The notes beneath the pieces are model-generated. The model did no database searches. It was given only the letters and a program-made list of their open reading frames with translations, and was not told where the DNA came from. The translations under genes were made by a program, and so were the position numbers. A DNA stretch of 64,000 bases from Cryptomeria japonica (taxonomy: Eukaryota; Streptophyta; Pinopsida; Cupressales; Cupressaceae). How positions within the stretch are numbered: the first letter of the stretch is position 1; each line of letters begins with the position of its first letter. The DNA lies in contig NC_081414.1 in NCBI RefSeq assembly GCF_030272615.1, positions 54,459,636-54,523,635 of the forward strand, read 5' to 3'. Of the stretch, positions 22,982-35,328 are shown piece by piece.

Positions 22982-23000
22982 TGGCACGCCTGGTGGGACA
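22982..23000 (+). other. Gypsy-3 primer-binding site
   Basis: TGGCACGCCTGGTGGGACA begins five bases after the LTR end, starts with TGG and is followed by a non-coding leader up to the gag start. Confidence 0.65.
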
Positions 23001-23130
23001 CAATTTTAACATTCTTGCTGAGGATTCAATGCTTTTCCTAAGCGATTTAGCCTTTGGAGGGAATCAATCAAGCACTTGGTGACTCTCTTAAGGAGAAATT
23101 TAGACTCTTGATGATACCAGTTGTAGCCTT

Positions 23131-24725
23131 ATGCTAAGGAGACACACTAGATCATCATCTAGTGGTACTTTTCAATTTATCCAAGTTCCTTACTCAAATT
23201 ACAAGAGTAGAAGAGGTAGGCTTTCTTTGTCACCAGTTAGGGGAACTCAAGAAAATACACCTACAGCCCCTAGGTCTTAGTCTACCCCTCCTATTACAAT
23301 ATTAACATGGCCTATAGGTTCTTCTATCCACATCAAAATGCCCTTATTTCAGATGGCAATCCCAAGAGCACATACCTTTGTCACCTTCAATGGTGGTATT
23401 CCCTTAGTCCTATCCCAAAACAATGACATTCTAGTAGCAGCCTTGAAGGCTATACCATTTTTCACCAGAGAGACATCTACCTCCCCAAAGGATCATATAC
23501 AAGATATGGCAAGAATTTGCACGGTATTTGATGTCACTGAGGATAATGTTGCAATGAGTCTTCTTGTTGCCTCAATCAAGGGAATGGCACTTCAGTGGTA
23601 CAAAGGACTAGCTTCTAACTCTATTCACAATTGGGATGAGTTAGGGGAGAAATTGTGCAAGCATTTTTAGGAAAAAAGTGACCATCTATCACTTATGGAG
23701 TAGCTAACTACAATCAAAAGAGAACCCCATGAGTTCATGGGTGATTTTAACTATAGATTCCAAAAGACATGGGATATAATCCCATTATTAGTAAAGAATT
23801 CATCAAACCATGATTTCTTATATTTTCTCAAGGCTTTAAACAACAACATAGCTGCAATGATTAAATCTATGGGAGGAAATTATCTCCCATTAGCTTATGA
23901 AACTGCTATAAGGGCAGAAAATTTCTTAACACAAGTAGTAAAGTTTTCTCCTAGGCCTCCAATGCCCTTATTTCCAGAGGCTCCTACCCAACAACCTATT
24001 TTAGCTCCTATTCTAGTGACTTCCACAAGAAATTTGCTTACAACTGTGCCCTCTTCCTTATCTTCTTAAATTTAGGAACTGTAGGCCTCTTGTGAGACAT
24101 CAATGTAGTTAATGATTAGTCCATTACAACAGCAACTGCAGGGACATAGAAATGAATTAGTCTCAATCAAGAGACATTTACCATAGGCTAACAACAGACC
24201 TTATCAGCCCCAAAACTAGACTTATCAACAATAGAGATCAAATTTTTAAGGGCAAAACCAATGGAGCAATGTTAGGCCCTTGAATAGTTTTAATCCTATA
24301 GTTTCAAGCTCCTCAAAGGCTATAGTGCCAATTTAGAACAATCTTACTTAGGAACAAGATTGGTGTGTTTCATGCAATTAGCCCCATAATCAAGCCTCAT
24401 GTCAGAATGGTGAGTTTTATCAGGCCCTAGTAGCACAAGAGGAACCAACAACATCAGGACAACAATAATTTGTTGACTATCTCAGTCATACACAAGGAGA
24501 TACAACTTTTATGAATAGGCAGGAAGATGATTTTTGTGGAATGAATCAGAGAGGTTGGAATAGTGTGGCTGATAGCACAAGATCAAAAAGGAGGGCCATA
24601 GATCCTAGTGATAATTTTGTAGCAACAACTCAAGCTCTATCTGTAGCTTAAGCCTCACAACTTGTCTTGCAATCTTCAATGTCAAAGTTATTTGGTAAGG
24701 AAAATGTCTAAACAAAGAGAAAGAC
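23131..24725 (+). pseudogene. gag: Gypsy-3 gag remnant
   Basis: Start chosen at ATG 23131 (MLRRHTRSSSSG), in frame with the capsid region. In-frame stops at about 23278, 23668 and 23701. Capsid (retrotransposon Gag family) is clear in 23338-23760: PFFTRETSTSPKDHIQDM, LQWYKGLASNSI, IKREPHEFMGDFNYRF. A CCHC-like knuckle (CVSCN..H....C) survives near 24357-24400 in a badly decayed Gln-rich C-terminus. Confidence 0.8.
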
Positions 24726-25770
24726 TTGACACAAAATGTCAAGGAGAGAGAGCCACCTAAGGCTCCTATAATATCAAAATCGGACCTTGTTGTTGAAAAA
24801 TTCCCTGTTAAGGTTGCCATCCCTTTTAATATTGTTAAACAAATGAAGAGGGTAAACCTCAATGTATCTATGTGGGATGTTGTTGCTATCCCATCTCAAA
24901 GGGACCTACTTCAAGAGGCCCTAAAAGGGATGGATGTTGTAGAAGGTACTAGTTAGCATTGTAGTTCTTCAACTTCCACAATCTTGGTGCAACCTTTGGA
25001 GGTAGAGAGTTTAAATAAAATCAATAAGCCTCCCCCTTTTTATCTGTCATTAATCATAGGAGATAATCTTGTTCATAATTGCATGATAGATAGTGGGGCT
25101 AGTAGGTCAGTTATGCCAAAGGGGATAGCTGACCGCCTAGGTATAAAGTATGAACCTATAACACGAGGGGTGGTGCAGCTTGATGACACATCAGTTTAGA
25201 CTGTGAAAGTTATTAAAGATTTAAATCTAACCTTGCATGTCTACCCGGGTTGTAGTGTGTTGCATGACATCTCAGTGATTGACCTCCCTTCTTATTTTTC
25301 TATTTGTCTATCTAGGAAATTCACTTCCAAGATAGGTGGCTACCTATCTTCTAACTAGTCCCACATGTTTTTTAGGACAAGACATGGTACCAAAGTAACT
25401 ATTAGGGATGAACTTGTTGCTAATGATCAGATAGAACCCTATACCCCAATTCCCATCAACATGAATTGTACTCTCCATGATGAGAAAGAATAAATTTTAG
25501 TAAGAGAGCCTGCCACTCAGTTGGATGAGGTTCCTGGTTTCCTACTTGATGAGTGGGCAAATTCATTTCAATTTGACCTCATTGATAAGGTTAATAATAC
25601 TATCCTGGGCACATATTGTATACATGAGAAAGACACCCCCATTACCAATATTTCAAAGGAAGACAAAGATATGTAGGGAATATGATCAGCTTAGAGGGGA
25701 TATTCAACCATGATGATCAAATGAAAGGGAAATCAATGAACCTGGCCACCAAAAAAGGAGACTACAAATC
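24726..25770 (+). pseudogene. Gypsy-3 protease region
   Basis: Retropepsin-like domain with active site CMIDSGASRSVMPKGIA (about 25081-25130) in the frame open from 24984 to 25199, then stops. A following linker (PATQLDEVPGFLLDEW) is typical of the region before RT. The region ends at the 5-bp duplication aaatc (25766-25770) of Copia-2. Confidence 0.85.
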
Positions 25771-27372
25771 TTTTAGTCCCAATCGATGCTGAGAGGGGAG
25801 GGGTGAATAAACACTATACCAGTTTGTTCCAGATTTAACCTTAATCAAGACTTCTATTTAAACTTATCACTTATCAGTAAAAGAAGGATTAATAAGAAAC
25901 ATGCACACATAAAATCAAACACACATGACTACCAAGATTTATCACGTGGAAACCCAAATGGGAAAAAACAACGGTGTGAGTAGAAACTCACAAAATCTGC
26001 ACTCTTCTGGAGTACACCCGGTCAAGAGCCATCCCTGTTAGGAGATTAGAAAGACACTGTTAGGTTCCACCTTGTTAAGGGATTTTCTTTAAGGTCTGTT
26101 AGAACCTTTACCCTATTAGAGGTAGCCTTGTTAAGGGACTTAGGATCATCATTTAAGATGTCACCCGGTTAAGGAATTTTACAAAGGGACCTGTTAAAGT
26201 CCACCCGGTTAAGGGATTTTACTGTTGTAGTTATTAGAAAACAATAGAGAGAATGATCTGTTGTAATAGCTACTTTTAGCTTAATTAGATGTAAATGAAG
26301 CTCTTCAGTTTGACCACTAGTTACACTTGCTCTGCACTCTACTGGTACTCTGCATTACTCTTGATTTGCACTCTATTGGTGCTCTGCATTATTTCTCTTC
26401 TCTTCACACTATCGAAGCTCTTCACACTCTCTTCACCACTCTGCTATTCACTTAGTAGTTCTGCCCTCTTCTCACCTTGCTAGATCTCCTCTCTTCAAAA
26501 TTGTATTTTGCAATTTTTATGATCAATCTTTAATATTTTTGCCAAAAACCTTTATACCATATTTTGCCAGCACATACCCACTGATTCATCAATGAGTTTA
26601 CACCTAACACTTGGTATCTTTAAAATTAAAATCTTTCCAAATCTTCCTGCACTCTCTTTGTGCACTCTCCATCAATCTCACCAACAACTCATCCTTATCT
26701 ACCTCTGCAACTCATAATTTCACCAACCTCTAGGTCATGTTCTATCTTTTTAATGCAAACCAAAAAATGCACAAAAATCTAACCTTAACTGGTTGTTAAC
26801 TATTGTAGACTTCACTAGCTATTTGTTTGATGATATCTCGCCATGACTGACTCACCTTTGGTCATCACATCCATCTTACCAGTCATTGCTCTGAGATTCT
26901 TGATGGATAGCATTCTTGAACTTGTATCACTGGTTTACCGGTGTAACTCTTCATCTTTTGCCACCAGTCATTGATCATCAATCAGAGTGATCACCTGTCT
27001 GTCCAGAGTGTTTTGATCATGCATAAGACTACTAAACTACAATCTGAGTCAACTATTGTGAACACATCATCATTTCATCTACCAGTTTTAAGAAACTGAT
27101 CTCAACACCTATCTGGTGCTTGACTGACCGGTCAGGTACTTTGTTTATCCTTCAATCGATTAGTTTTTTACCAACATACTGCTTAAGTGTGTCAATATTG
27201 CATATTTGGGAAGCATTGAATCCTCTATACTATTTGCAGCCATGAGTAAACCATTGTGGTTTACCAAACCTCCTTGCCTATGATCTTGGCCTTATTCATC
27301 GATAAGTGTTAGTCATTAATGATGATAATAACTCATGAACCAATTGTGGCAAAACCATTAGTTATGCCAACA
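25771..27372 (-). repeat. Copia-2 3' LTR
   Basis: About 1,602 bp. The plus-strand left end is ttttag (mutated from tgttag), the right end ccaaca. It contains the G-rich tract gagaggggagggg (25790-25802) near the U5 end and the conserved 'aaacccaaatgggaaaaaac' type block at about 25952. Confidence 0.9.
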
Positions 27373-27387
27373 ATCTCCCCCTTTGGA
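27373..27387 (-). other. Copia-2 polypurine tract
   Basis: The minus strand reads ccaaagggggagat directly before the 3' LTR start TGTTGGC. It is the plus-strand DNA primer, and the same tract is used by Copia-3 and NAC-Y. Confidence 0.8.
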
Positions 27388-27749
27388 ATTGATGGCAACA
27401 CTTCAAACTTCTCTTTTAGCAACCAGTCACTTCTACTTCTACTATACCAATCAGCTAATCTGTTTGAATCTCCCCCTCTCACTGGCTTCCATTCATGTCA
27501 CATCTAATTTCATCTCCTTACATGTTCCATCTGACTTCACTCTCATTTTGACACTAATGCCAAAGGTGTAGTCTAGACATCCTATTTCACATACTGCAAT
27601 GAGTGCTCACCCTAATAGGAGTAGTCCATAATTATCAATCCAAATACATAAAATTTTCAGGAAATCATACCAGATTGATGTTGTTCCAATCTTCAATCAC
27701 CTTAGAGCATGTAGGGGAATTACCCCCAACTTACCTCTGAGATACTCAA

Positions 27750-28961
27750 AATTATCCTTACATCAAGGCTTGGTGAATATGTTTGCAACCTATTCCTTGG
27801 TTGGCACATATTCCAATCTAACTTCTTTTTCTTGTACCTGTTCCCTAAAATAATGATATTTTATTGCAATATGCCTGGTTTTAGAGTACATTATTGGGTT
27901 TTTTGATATGTTAATGGCACTTGTATTGTCATAGTGTATCACCACCGATTCAATCACCTTTTCTTGGATACCTTCCAAGATCTGCTTAATCTATACTACC
28001 TGTGTACAGTTGATTGCAATAGCCACATACACTGCCTCAGTTGTTTCTTTCTTGTCCATGACATAATCCTATCTCCAAGAAAGAGTGCACCTCCACTAGT
28101 GCTCTTTCTGTCATCAGTGTTCCCTACCCAATATGCATCAGTGAAGACACTTAAGTTGAAATTTACCTTATGTGGATACCAAGGACCATACTCATCAGTC
28201 CCCTTAAGGTATCTGAATATCCTCTTAACCACCACCATATGAGTCTCTTTTGTATTTGCAGCAAATCTAACAACCAAGCTAACTTCTTGTGCTATATCCA
28301 GTCTATTGTGCACTGCATACTGTAACTTACCGATCATGGATCGGTATAGTGTCTCATTCACTTCAATAGCCTCATCATCTTTGGAAAGCTTGCAACCTAT
28401 AACCATCAAAGTTCCAACAGGTTTGGAATCTTCCATTCCAAAGGTCTTCAATATCTCCCTTATATATTTGGTCTGACTAATGAATATACCATTCTTTAGC
28501 TAGGAAACTTGCAGACCAATGAAGAATTTTATTTCACCTATCATGGACATTTCAAATTCTTTCTTCATTTCATCACCTCCTCCAAAGATGATGTCATCCA
28601 CAAAAATCTCTGCAATTAGATGTTTTCCTTCTTTTCCATTCTTCAAATACAAGTTATTATTGTCATTGGCTCTCATGAACCCTATATTTATCAGGTATGA
28701 GTGCAGTCTCTCATACCAAGCTCTTGGTGCCTGTTTTAGCCCATACAGAGCCTTTTTCAGCTTACATACCATATCTTTTCCATCTTCTAAAGCAAACCCT
28801 TCTGGTTGCTCAATGTACACTTCTTCCTCTAGAACACCATTCAAGAATTTCGATTTGACGTCCATTTGGTAGACCGTAAACTTCATGTAAGCAGCATAAG
28901 CAAGCAAGATTCTGACCCCTTCTAGTCTGGCCACTGGTGCAAAGGTCTCTTCGTAATCCAA
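27750..28961 (-). pseudogene. pol: Copia-2 pol: RT and RNase H
   Basis: RT from about 28961 ([20 protein letters not shown]), through [24 protein letters not shown] and [12 protein letters not shown], to the catalytic FVDDIIFGG (about 28610-28584). A stop near 28500 follows IGLQVS. RNase H: TDAYWVGNTDDRKSTSGG (about 28150), a Y-DNTSAINISKNP segment (about 27930) and EYVPTKE followed by a TAG (~27790) and the family tail -IFTKP. The frame is broken twice between RT and RNase H. Confidence 0.9.
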
Positions 28962-29456
28962 ACCTTCTTCCTATGCATACCCTTTGCAGACTAACCTTGC
29001 TTTGTTTCTTACTACTTGACCAGTTTCATCCATTTTGTTTCCAAACACCTACTTTGTGCCTATCACATTTTTGTTTTCTAGTCTGGGCACAAGGGTCCAG
29101 GTTTCATTTTTCTCAATCTTCTCTAGTTCATCATCCATAGCCTTGATCCAGTCTTCATCTTTCAGAGCCTCCTTTTCTATTTTGGGCTCAATTTTAGAGA
29201 GAAGAGAGATACTCTCCCTTTATTTTCTTCTAGTCAATAATTTGACATTCTTGTCACCAATAATATTGTCATCAGAATGATTGATTCTGGCATACCTTGG
29301 TTGTGTTAGTTCATTTCATGGAGCTTCTTCTACTAATTGTGCAAGTTCTACTTCACATGCTTCCCCATTTGTAGCTACACTAGGATTTGCTTCAGCAGGT
29401 TCAACCAATACAGTGTAATCAAATCCTTGATAGTCACCTGGTTCACTCTTGTTGTC

Positions 29457-30626
29457 CTATTTATTTTTCTCAAAGAACTCATCTACTTTGATATTTGCAC
29501 TTTCCACAATCTTACCGGTCCTTTTGTTCAAACACCTGTATGCTTTACTATTTGTGGAGTAACCTAAGAAGATTCCTTCATCACTCTTAGGATTGAACTT
29601 TCTAGAGTACTCATCCCTCTTGATGTAGCACCTACTTCCAAATACCTTGAAGTAACTCACATTGGGTGAGTATCCACACCATAATTCATAGGGAGACTTA
29701 TTTTTCCCCTTCTTCACCTGTATCTAGTTCAAGGTATACACAACAATACTCACTACTTCTTTCCAGAAGACATGGGGAATATCCTTCTAAATCATTACAG
29801 TCCTTGCACAATCAATTAAAGTTATGTTTCTTCTTTCAGCAGCCCCATTCTATTAAGGTGTTCTTGGTATAGACATCTGCCTCATAATCCCTTATTATTC
29901 ATAGTAATTTATGAAATCTTGAGAGGTGAACTCTCCTCCTCTATCTAATCTCAAACATTTAAGACTCTTACCAGTTCCTCTCTCTACTCGAACCTTGAAG
30001 GCCTTGAACATGTGAAAGGCTTTTGATTTTTCTTTCAAGAATACAATCCACATCATTCTTGAGAAATAATCTACAAACAACATGAAGGACCGGTCCATGT
30101 AGAAACTCTTAGTCCTCATAGGACCACACAAATTTGTATGCATTAAGTCCAGCATCTTCTCAGATGAATAATATTTTCTACTGAAGCTAGATCCAGTCAA
30201 CTTTCCTAGCTGACAATATTTACACATAGAATTCTCAGGTTTTATAATGCTAGGCATACCTCTTATAGACTTCATTTTACTAACCTTAGCTATGCTATCA
30301 AAATTAACATGACACAATCTTTTGTGCCACAACCATCGGTCTTCTACCTTTCCCATTAGGCAACTTCCTACAATGGTGTTTAGGTAGAACAAATTACCTT
30401 TAGTTTGTTTACCGGTAGCAATTAGACCTCCTGATTTATCACTTATTTTGCATATTCCTTGATTAAACTCCAACTGGTAACCCTTATTGTTAGGTTGTGC
30501 AACACTTAACAAACTATGATTTAGCCCTTCTACCCAGCAAACATATTCACAATTGTTTTTATCATTTAGGGCAATAGATCCTTTACCTTTTACCACATAG
30601 GGAGCATCATTGAAAAATATCACCAA
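29457..30626 (-). pseudogene. Copia-2 integrase region
   Basis: GAG-pre-integrase LWHKRLCHVNF (about 30330), zinc CKYCQLGK (about 30215), then the core. The first catalytic Asp, normally HTDLCGP, reads HTNLCGP (about 30133), a G-to-A loss that should abolish strand transfer. The second Asp is kept (LRLDRGGEF, ~29950). A stop at about 29895 follows. The C-terminal part continues in 29717-29457 (ELWCGYSPNVSYFKVFGSRC). Confidence 0.9.
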
Positions 30627-30639
30627 TCCTCCTTGCTGA

Positions 30640-31684
30640 GGAATTTGTTCCTATCACCAATCATGTGGTGAGTGCAACCACTATCAATTACCCAGTCTCT
30701 ACACTAGTTTGAATTGGAAATCAGTGATATATAAATTTTCTCTATGCTATTTTCCTTTACCACTACAAATGCAATCCCTTCTCCATCGGATCCATCTGAT
30801 TCTTCATTGGTAACTCCTTTTGCAAGATAGCACTCCTTCTTGCTCTTTTCTTTCCATCTTCTAAAGTTATCCTTCCTATCATCATCAAGACATCTGGATG
30901 CAATATGACCTATTTTTTTGCATGAGAAACACTTCAGGGGTAGTTTACCTTTGTACTTCCATTTTCCTCTTGGCAACCTTCTTGCTATTAGAGCTTCAAG
31001 CTCATCTTGTTCCTATTCTTTAGATAACAAGTTGTCATGTTCATGAGAATGATCAGTTCTTGTAGTAGACCTACTTCTAGTTTCTTTCCTTCTCATTGTT
31101 GGTGCAAGTGTTATGGAATATTTGAAGGCAACATCAATCTTAGGCATACTGTTATCATAGTTGCTTAGTTCAAAGGCATTCAACTTACCAGTCAGGGAGT
31201 CAAGTGTAACATTAACTATTCCCAAAGATCTAAGTTCTTAAATTGTAGAAACCCTTATGGCATATTGTGGTAGCACATTTCTCAAGATTTTTCTAACCAC
31301 ATCATCTTCCTCAAGTTTTCCTCCATCATTTTTGATGAAATTTACCACATACTTTATTCTTTTATTGTACTGTTCTATATTCTCTCCTTCTTGCATCCTC
31401 ATCTCATCAAATTTTCCTCTCCAACTATCCACCTTAGCCTTTTGTACATGAGGATCTCCTCCATAAATAGTCTTTAGCTTATTCCACATCTCATAAGCCA
31501 TTTTCAGATCTTGAATCTCATCATACTCGTTATCAGATAGAGTACTAGCAATCACCTACAAAGTTGTGATGTTATCCTTTTTCTCTTTGATCTGATCTAG
31601 AGTGACAACTCCTATAGGTTCATTGTACTCTATGCTTACATCACTCCAGTATTGCTCTCCTAGGGTTCTTGGATAGAGATTCAT
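30640..31684 (-). pseudogene. gag: Copia-2 gag and protease
   Basis: Start ATG at 31684 (MNLYPRTLGE). Gag UBN2-type region: YEMWNKLKTIYGGDPHVQKA and MRMQEGENIEQYNKRIKYVV (31500-31330). Intact zinc knuckle CFSCKKIGHIASRC (about 30935-30894). The protease site WVIDSGCTHHMIGD lies near 30690-30650. In-frame stops at about 31559, 31236, 31018 and 30703. Confidence 0.88.
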
Positions 31685-31793
31685 TCTACCACATCATAAT
31701 GTGTAGTTCTCCTTAGAAAACTTGGGGCCTTCCTTTCGTATCATCTTGGATCTTTCCTTAACCTATTAAGCTCTTCTGAATATAAGGACCAGG

Positions 31794-31805
31794 TCTCTTA
31801 TACCA
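31794..31805 (-). other. Copia-2 primer-binding site
   Basis: The minus strand reads TGGTATAAGAGA just after the LTR end, the initiator-tRNA-Met site TGGTATCAGAG with one change. Confidence 0.75.
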
Positions 31806-31807
31806 AT

Positions 31808-33375
31808 TGTTAGTTCCAACTGGTGTTGAGAGGGGAGGGGTGAATCAACACTATACCAGTTTGTTCTTGATTTAACCTTGATCAAAACTTCTATTCAATC
31901 TTAACACTTATCAATATAACCAGCATTAATAAGAGACATGCACACATAAAATCAAATACGCATGAGTACCGAGATTTATCATGTGGAAACCCAAATGGGA
32001 GAAAACCATGGTGTGAGTAGAAACTCACAAAATCTACACTCTTCAAGAGTACACCTAGTGACGAGCCATCCTTGTTAGGAGATTATAAAGACACTATTAG
32101 GTGCCACCTAGTTAAGGGATTTTGTTTAAGGCTTGTTAGAACCTTTACCTTGCTAGAGGTAGCCTTGTTAAAAGACTTAGGATCATCATTTAAGATGTCA
32201 CTCATTTAAGGGATTTTACAAAGGGACCTGTTAAAGTCCACCCAGATAAGGGATTTTACTATTGTAGTTATTAGAAAACAATAGAGAGAATGATATGTTA
32301 TAATAGCTACTCTTAGCTTAATCAGATCCAAATGAAGCTCTTCAGTTTGACCATCAATTGCACTTGCTCTGCACTCTACTAGTGCTCTGCATTCTTTTTC
32401 TTCTCTTCCCACTATCTGAGCTCTACACACTCTCTTCACCACTCTACTATTCACTTAGCAATTCTGCCCTCTTCTCACCTTGCTGATTGCCTCTATTCAA
32501 ATTTGCATTTTGTAAATTTTATGATCAATCTTTTTGATTTTTCATCTAAAACATTTATACCATATTTTGCCAACACATACCCATTGATTCCTCAATGAGT
32601 TGACACCTAACACTTGGTAGATTTTAAATTCAAATATTTCCAAATCTTCCTGCACTCTCTCTCCATAGTCTCTATCAATCTTGCCAGCAACTCATCCTTA
32701 TCTGCCTCTGTAACTTATAATTTCACAAACCTCTGGGTTGTGTTCTATCTTTTTAATGCGAACTAGAAAATCCACACAAAGCTCACCTTAACTAGTTGTT
32801 AACTATTGTACACTTCACTAGCCATTTGTTTGATGATATCTCGCCATGACTGACTCAACTTTGGTCAGCGCATCTAGCTTACTGGTCACTGCTTTGAGAT
32901 TCTTAGTGGATAGTATTCTTCAACCTGTATCACGAGTTCACCGATGTAACTCTTCATCTTTTGCCACCAACCACTGATCATCAATCAAACTGATCATGTG
33001 TCCATCTAGAGTGTTTTGGTCATGCATAAGACTACTAAACTACAATCTAAGTCACCTCTTGTGATTGCATCATCATTTCATCTACTAGTTATAAGAAACT
33101 TATCTCAATACCTATCAGGTGCTTGACTGACCAATCAACTACTTTCTTTATCCTTCAACCAATTAGTCTTCTACCAACATACTACTTAAGTGTGTCAATA
33201 ATGCATATTTGGGAAGCACTGAATCCTCCATATTGTTTACAACCATGAGTAAACCATTGGGGTTTACCACACCTCCTTGCCTATGAGCTTGGCTTTATTC
33301 ACCAATAAGTGCTAGTCCTCAATGATAATACTAGCTAATGAACCATTTGTGCCAACACGATTACTTATACCAACA
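31808..33375 (-). repeat. Copia-2 5' LTR
   Basis: About 1,568 bp, plus-strand ends tgttag and ccaaca. Collinear with the 3' LTR over its whole length, including the gagaggggagggg tract (31836-31848). Followed by the AAATC target duplication. Confidence 0.93.
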
Positions 33376-35284
33376 AAATCAATAGCCATGTCAGAAGGAA
33401 CAACTCTCAATTTGGGGAAGGTTTGTTCCCAATTAGATCAAAATACCGTTGTAGATCTTTGTTGAGAGTATAGTGATATTTTTTATTTTACATATGAGGA
33501 TCTAAAAGGGTTTGACCCTAGTTTAACTCAGCATACCATAGAGTTATATCCCAATACTAAACTAGTTAGACTAAAGCAAAGGCTTGTAGATCCCAAAATT
33601 GAGCCTTTGATGAGGAGAGAGCTATCCAAGCTTATACAATCTAACATTATTTTTCCAATTAAGCATTCCTCTTGGGTAGACAATCTTGTTCCAGTTAGGA
33701 AGAAAAATTGGGAAATCAGACTGTGTGTGGACTTTAGGGATCTCAATAGACCCTCCCTCAAGGATCATTACCCCCTCCCTTCCATGGAACAAATCTTAGC
33801 CAAAGTTAGTGGCTCTGAAAGATTTTCATTCTTGGATAGATACTTGGGGTATAACCAAATTTTAATCCAAGAATCCGACCAATACAATAATACATTCACT
33901 ACTAAATGGGGTACTTATGCCTATTGTAAGATGGCTTTTGGACTAGCCAATATAGGTGCAACTTTTCAAAGGGCCATGGATATGAATTTTAAGGGAGTAT
34001 TAGTAGAATTTGTACTAGTATATCTTGATGATAGTACTCTATACTCCAAGCATGTAGTAGATCACTTTTCTCACCTTGAGTAAGTATTCAAAAGGTGCAG
34101 GGAATATGGCATCCTTGAATCCCAACAAGTGCGTATTTGTCATTGATTAGGGCAAATTACTTGGACATATGGTATCCAAAGATGATCTGGCCATAGACTT
34201 AGAGAGAGTGGAATTCATTGTGTCCCTTCCACTTCCACATCACAAGAAAGGACTTCAAAGCTTCCCAAACCTTGCAGCTTTGGTTAATCCTCTCATAGCT
34301 ATGCTAAAGAAGGATTTTCCCTTCAAATAGACTAGTGAAGGGAAGGAGGGATTTGATCATATCAAGAATGCCATTGCTCAGACTCCTACCTTAGTAAATC
34401 CTAACTATGAGAAGGAATTAATCATTTATACATTGGGAGGAGATAAAAGTATATTTGTTTTCCTAACACAATTAATTCAGTATGATTTGGAGCATCCAGT
34501 AGCCTTTTTCAATGGAGGCCTAAAGGACTATGAACTCAAGTACAACTATGTGGAAAAAAAAGTCATCACAGTTGTGAGAGCACTAAAAAATTTCAGACAC
34601 ATTCTCTCAAACAATAGGATCCAGCTCCTAGTCCCACATGTCAGCGTTAAAGATTTCCTTCTCAATAAGGATATAGGTGAGAAGAGAGCTGGGTGGATCA
34701 CTAAGGTCATGGAGTATGACTTTGACATAAAATTTACTAGGTTGGTGAGAGGAAGAGGACTCTTTGAGAAGTTCAATTCATCTTTTGGGAAAGAGTCAAA
34801 GACCTCTCTCTTACTGCAGGAAGAAGAATCAGTTGATAACTAGAGAGATGCACAAACCGGTTGGGTGGAAGCTATGTTTGCCTTCTTGAGGGATGGTAGC
34901 TATCCTTATCACTTTGATAGAACCAAGAGAAGGCATCTTAGATTGTGGTCCATCTCTTATGCCTTAGTGAATTGCATATTATTCAAAAGAGGCCTAGATG
35001 GTGTCTTGATGAATTGCATCTAGGGATATCAGACCAATAGGTTGTTAGATGAATTTCATAATGGGCCCTCTGCTGGCCATTTCTCAGCAAGAACTATAGC
35101 TATGAAGGTTGTGAGAGAAGGCTATTATTTGACTTCTCTATTTGATGATGCTCACAAGAGGGTCAAGAGATATAATAAGTGTGCACTTTTTGTGGGAAAG
35201 CAAAGATTAGCACCCTTGCCCCTTCATCCCATTTTGATTGATCAACCCTTTGCACAATGGGGGCTTGATTTCATTGTTCCCACC
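33376..35284 (+). pseudogene. pol: Gypsy-3 RT, RNase H and integrase N-terminus
   Basis: RT is open at 33607-34083: WEIRLCVDFRDLNRPSLKD, FLDRYLGYNQI, KMAFGLANIGATFQRAMD and catalytic VYLDDSTLYS (~34020-34047). Decay with stops and frameshifts follows to about 34430. RNase H at 34433-34843 (HPVAFFNGGLKDYELKYN). Integrase zinc motif at 35042-35220 (GHFSARTIAMKVVREGYY, CALF). The reading ends with WGLDFIVP at about 35278, where Copia-3 inserted; the bases just before it (35280-35284, ccacc) should be its target duplication. Confidence 0.88.
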
Positions 35285-35328
35285 TGTTAGACAACTCAAA
35301 TAACGAGAGGAAAAATGAGAGGGGGAGG
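35285..35328 (-). repeat. Copia-3 3' LTR, first 44 bp (left of Gypsy-4)
   Basis: tgttagacaactcaaata matches the 5' LTR copy at 63625. It ends in the G-rich tract gagggggagg, whose last five bases (ggagg, 35324-35328) serve as target duplication of Gypsy-4. Confidence 0.85.

Larger units (their letters stand above)
25771..33375 (-). mobile_element. Copia-2: complete but decayed Ty1/Copia element
   Basis: Minus-strand element of 7,605 bp with both LTRs, primer site, gag, protease, integrase, RT, RNase H and polypurine tract. Perfect 5-bp duplication AAATC at 25766-25770 and 33376-33380. It splits Gypsy-3 between protease and RT. Every domain is present, but stops interrupt it throughout and one integrase catalytic residue is lost. 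Confidence 0.95.
21306..35284 (+). mobile_element. Gypsy-3: old Ty3/Gypsy element split by two Copia insertions
   Basis: Plus-strand order is LTR, primer site, gag, protease, [Copia-2], RT, RNase H, integrase N-terminus, [Copia-3]. The reading resumes exactly across Copia-2, which is flanked by the AAATC duplication. The integrase is cut by Copia-3 right after WGLDFIVP, so the rest must lie beyond the right window edge. It carries many stops and is the oldest layer of the right-hand stack. No chromodomain or second RNase H was seen; lineage not assigned. Confidence 0.85.

Noticed and set aside
28519-28872. 117-codon plus-strand frame
   Set aside because: Antisense shadow of the Copia-2 RT.
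35042-35290. Gypsy-3 integrase ending naturally with stop at 35288
   Set aside because: The stop is created by the Copia-3 LTR start (tgttag) at 35285; the integrase is cut, not finished.
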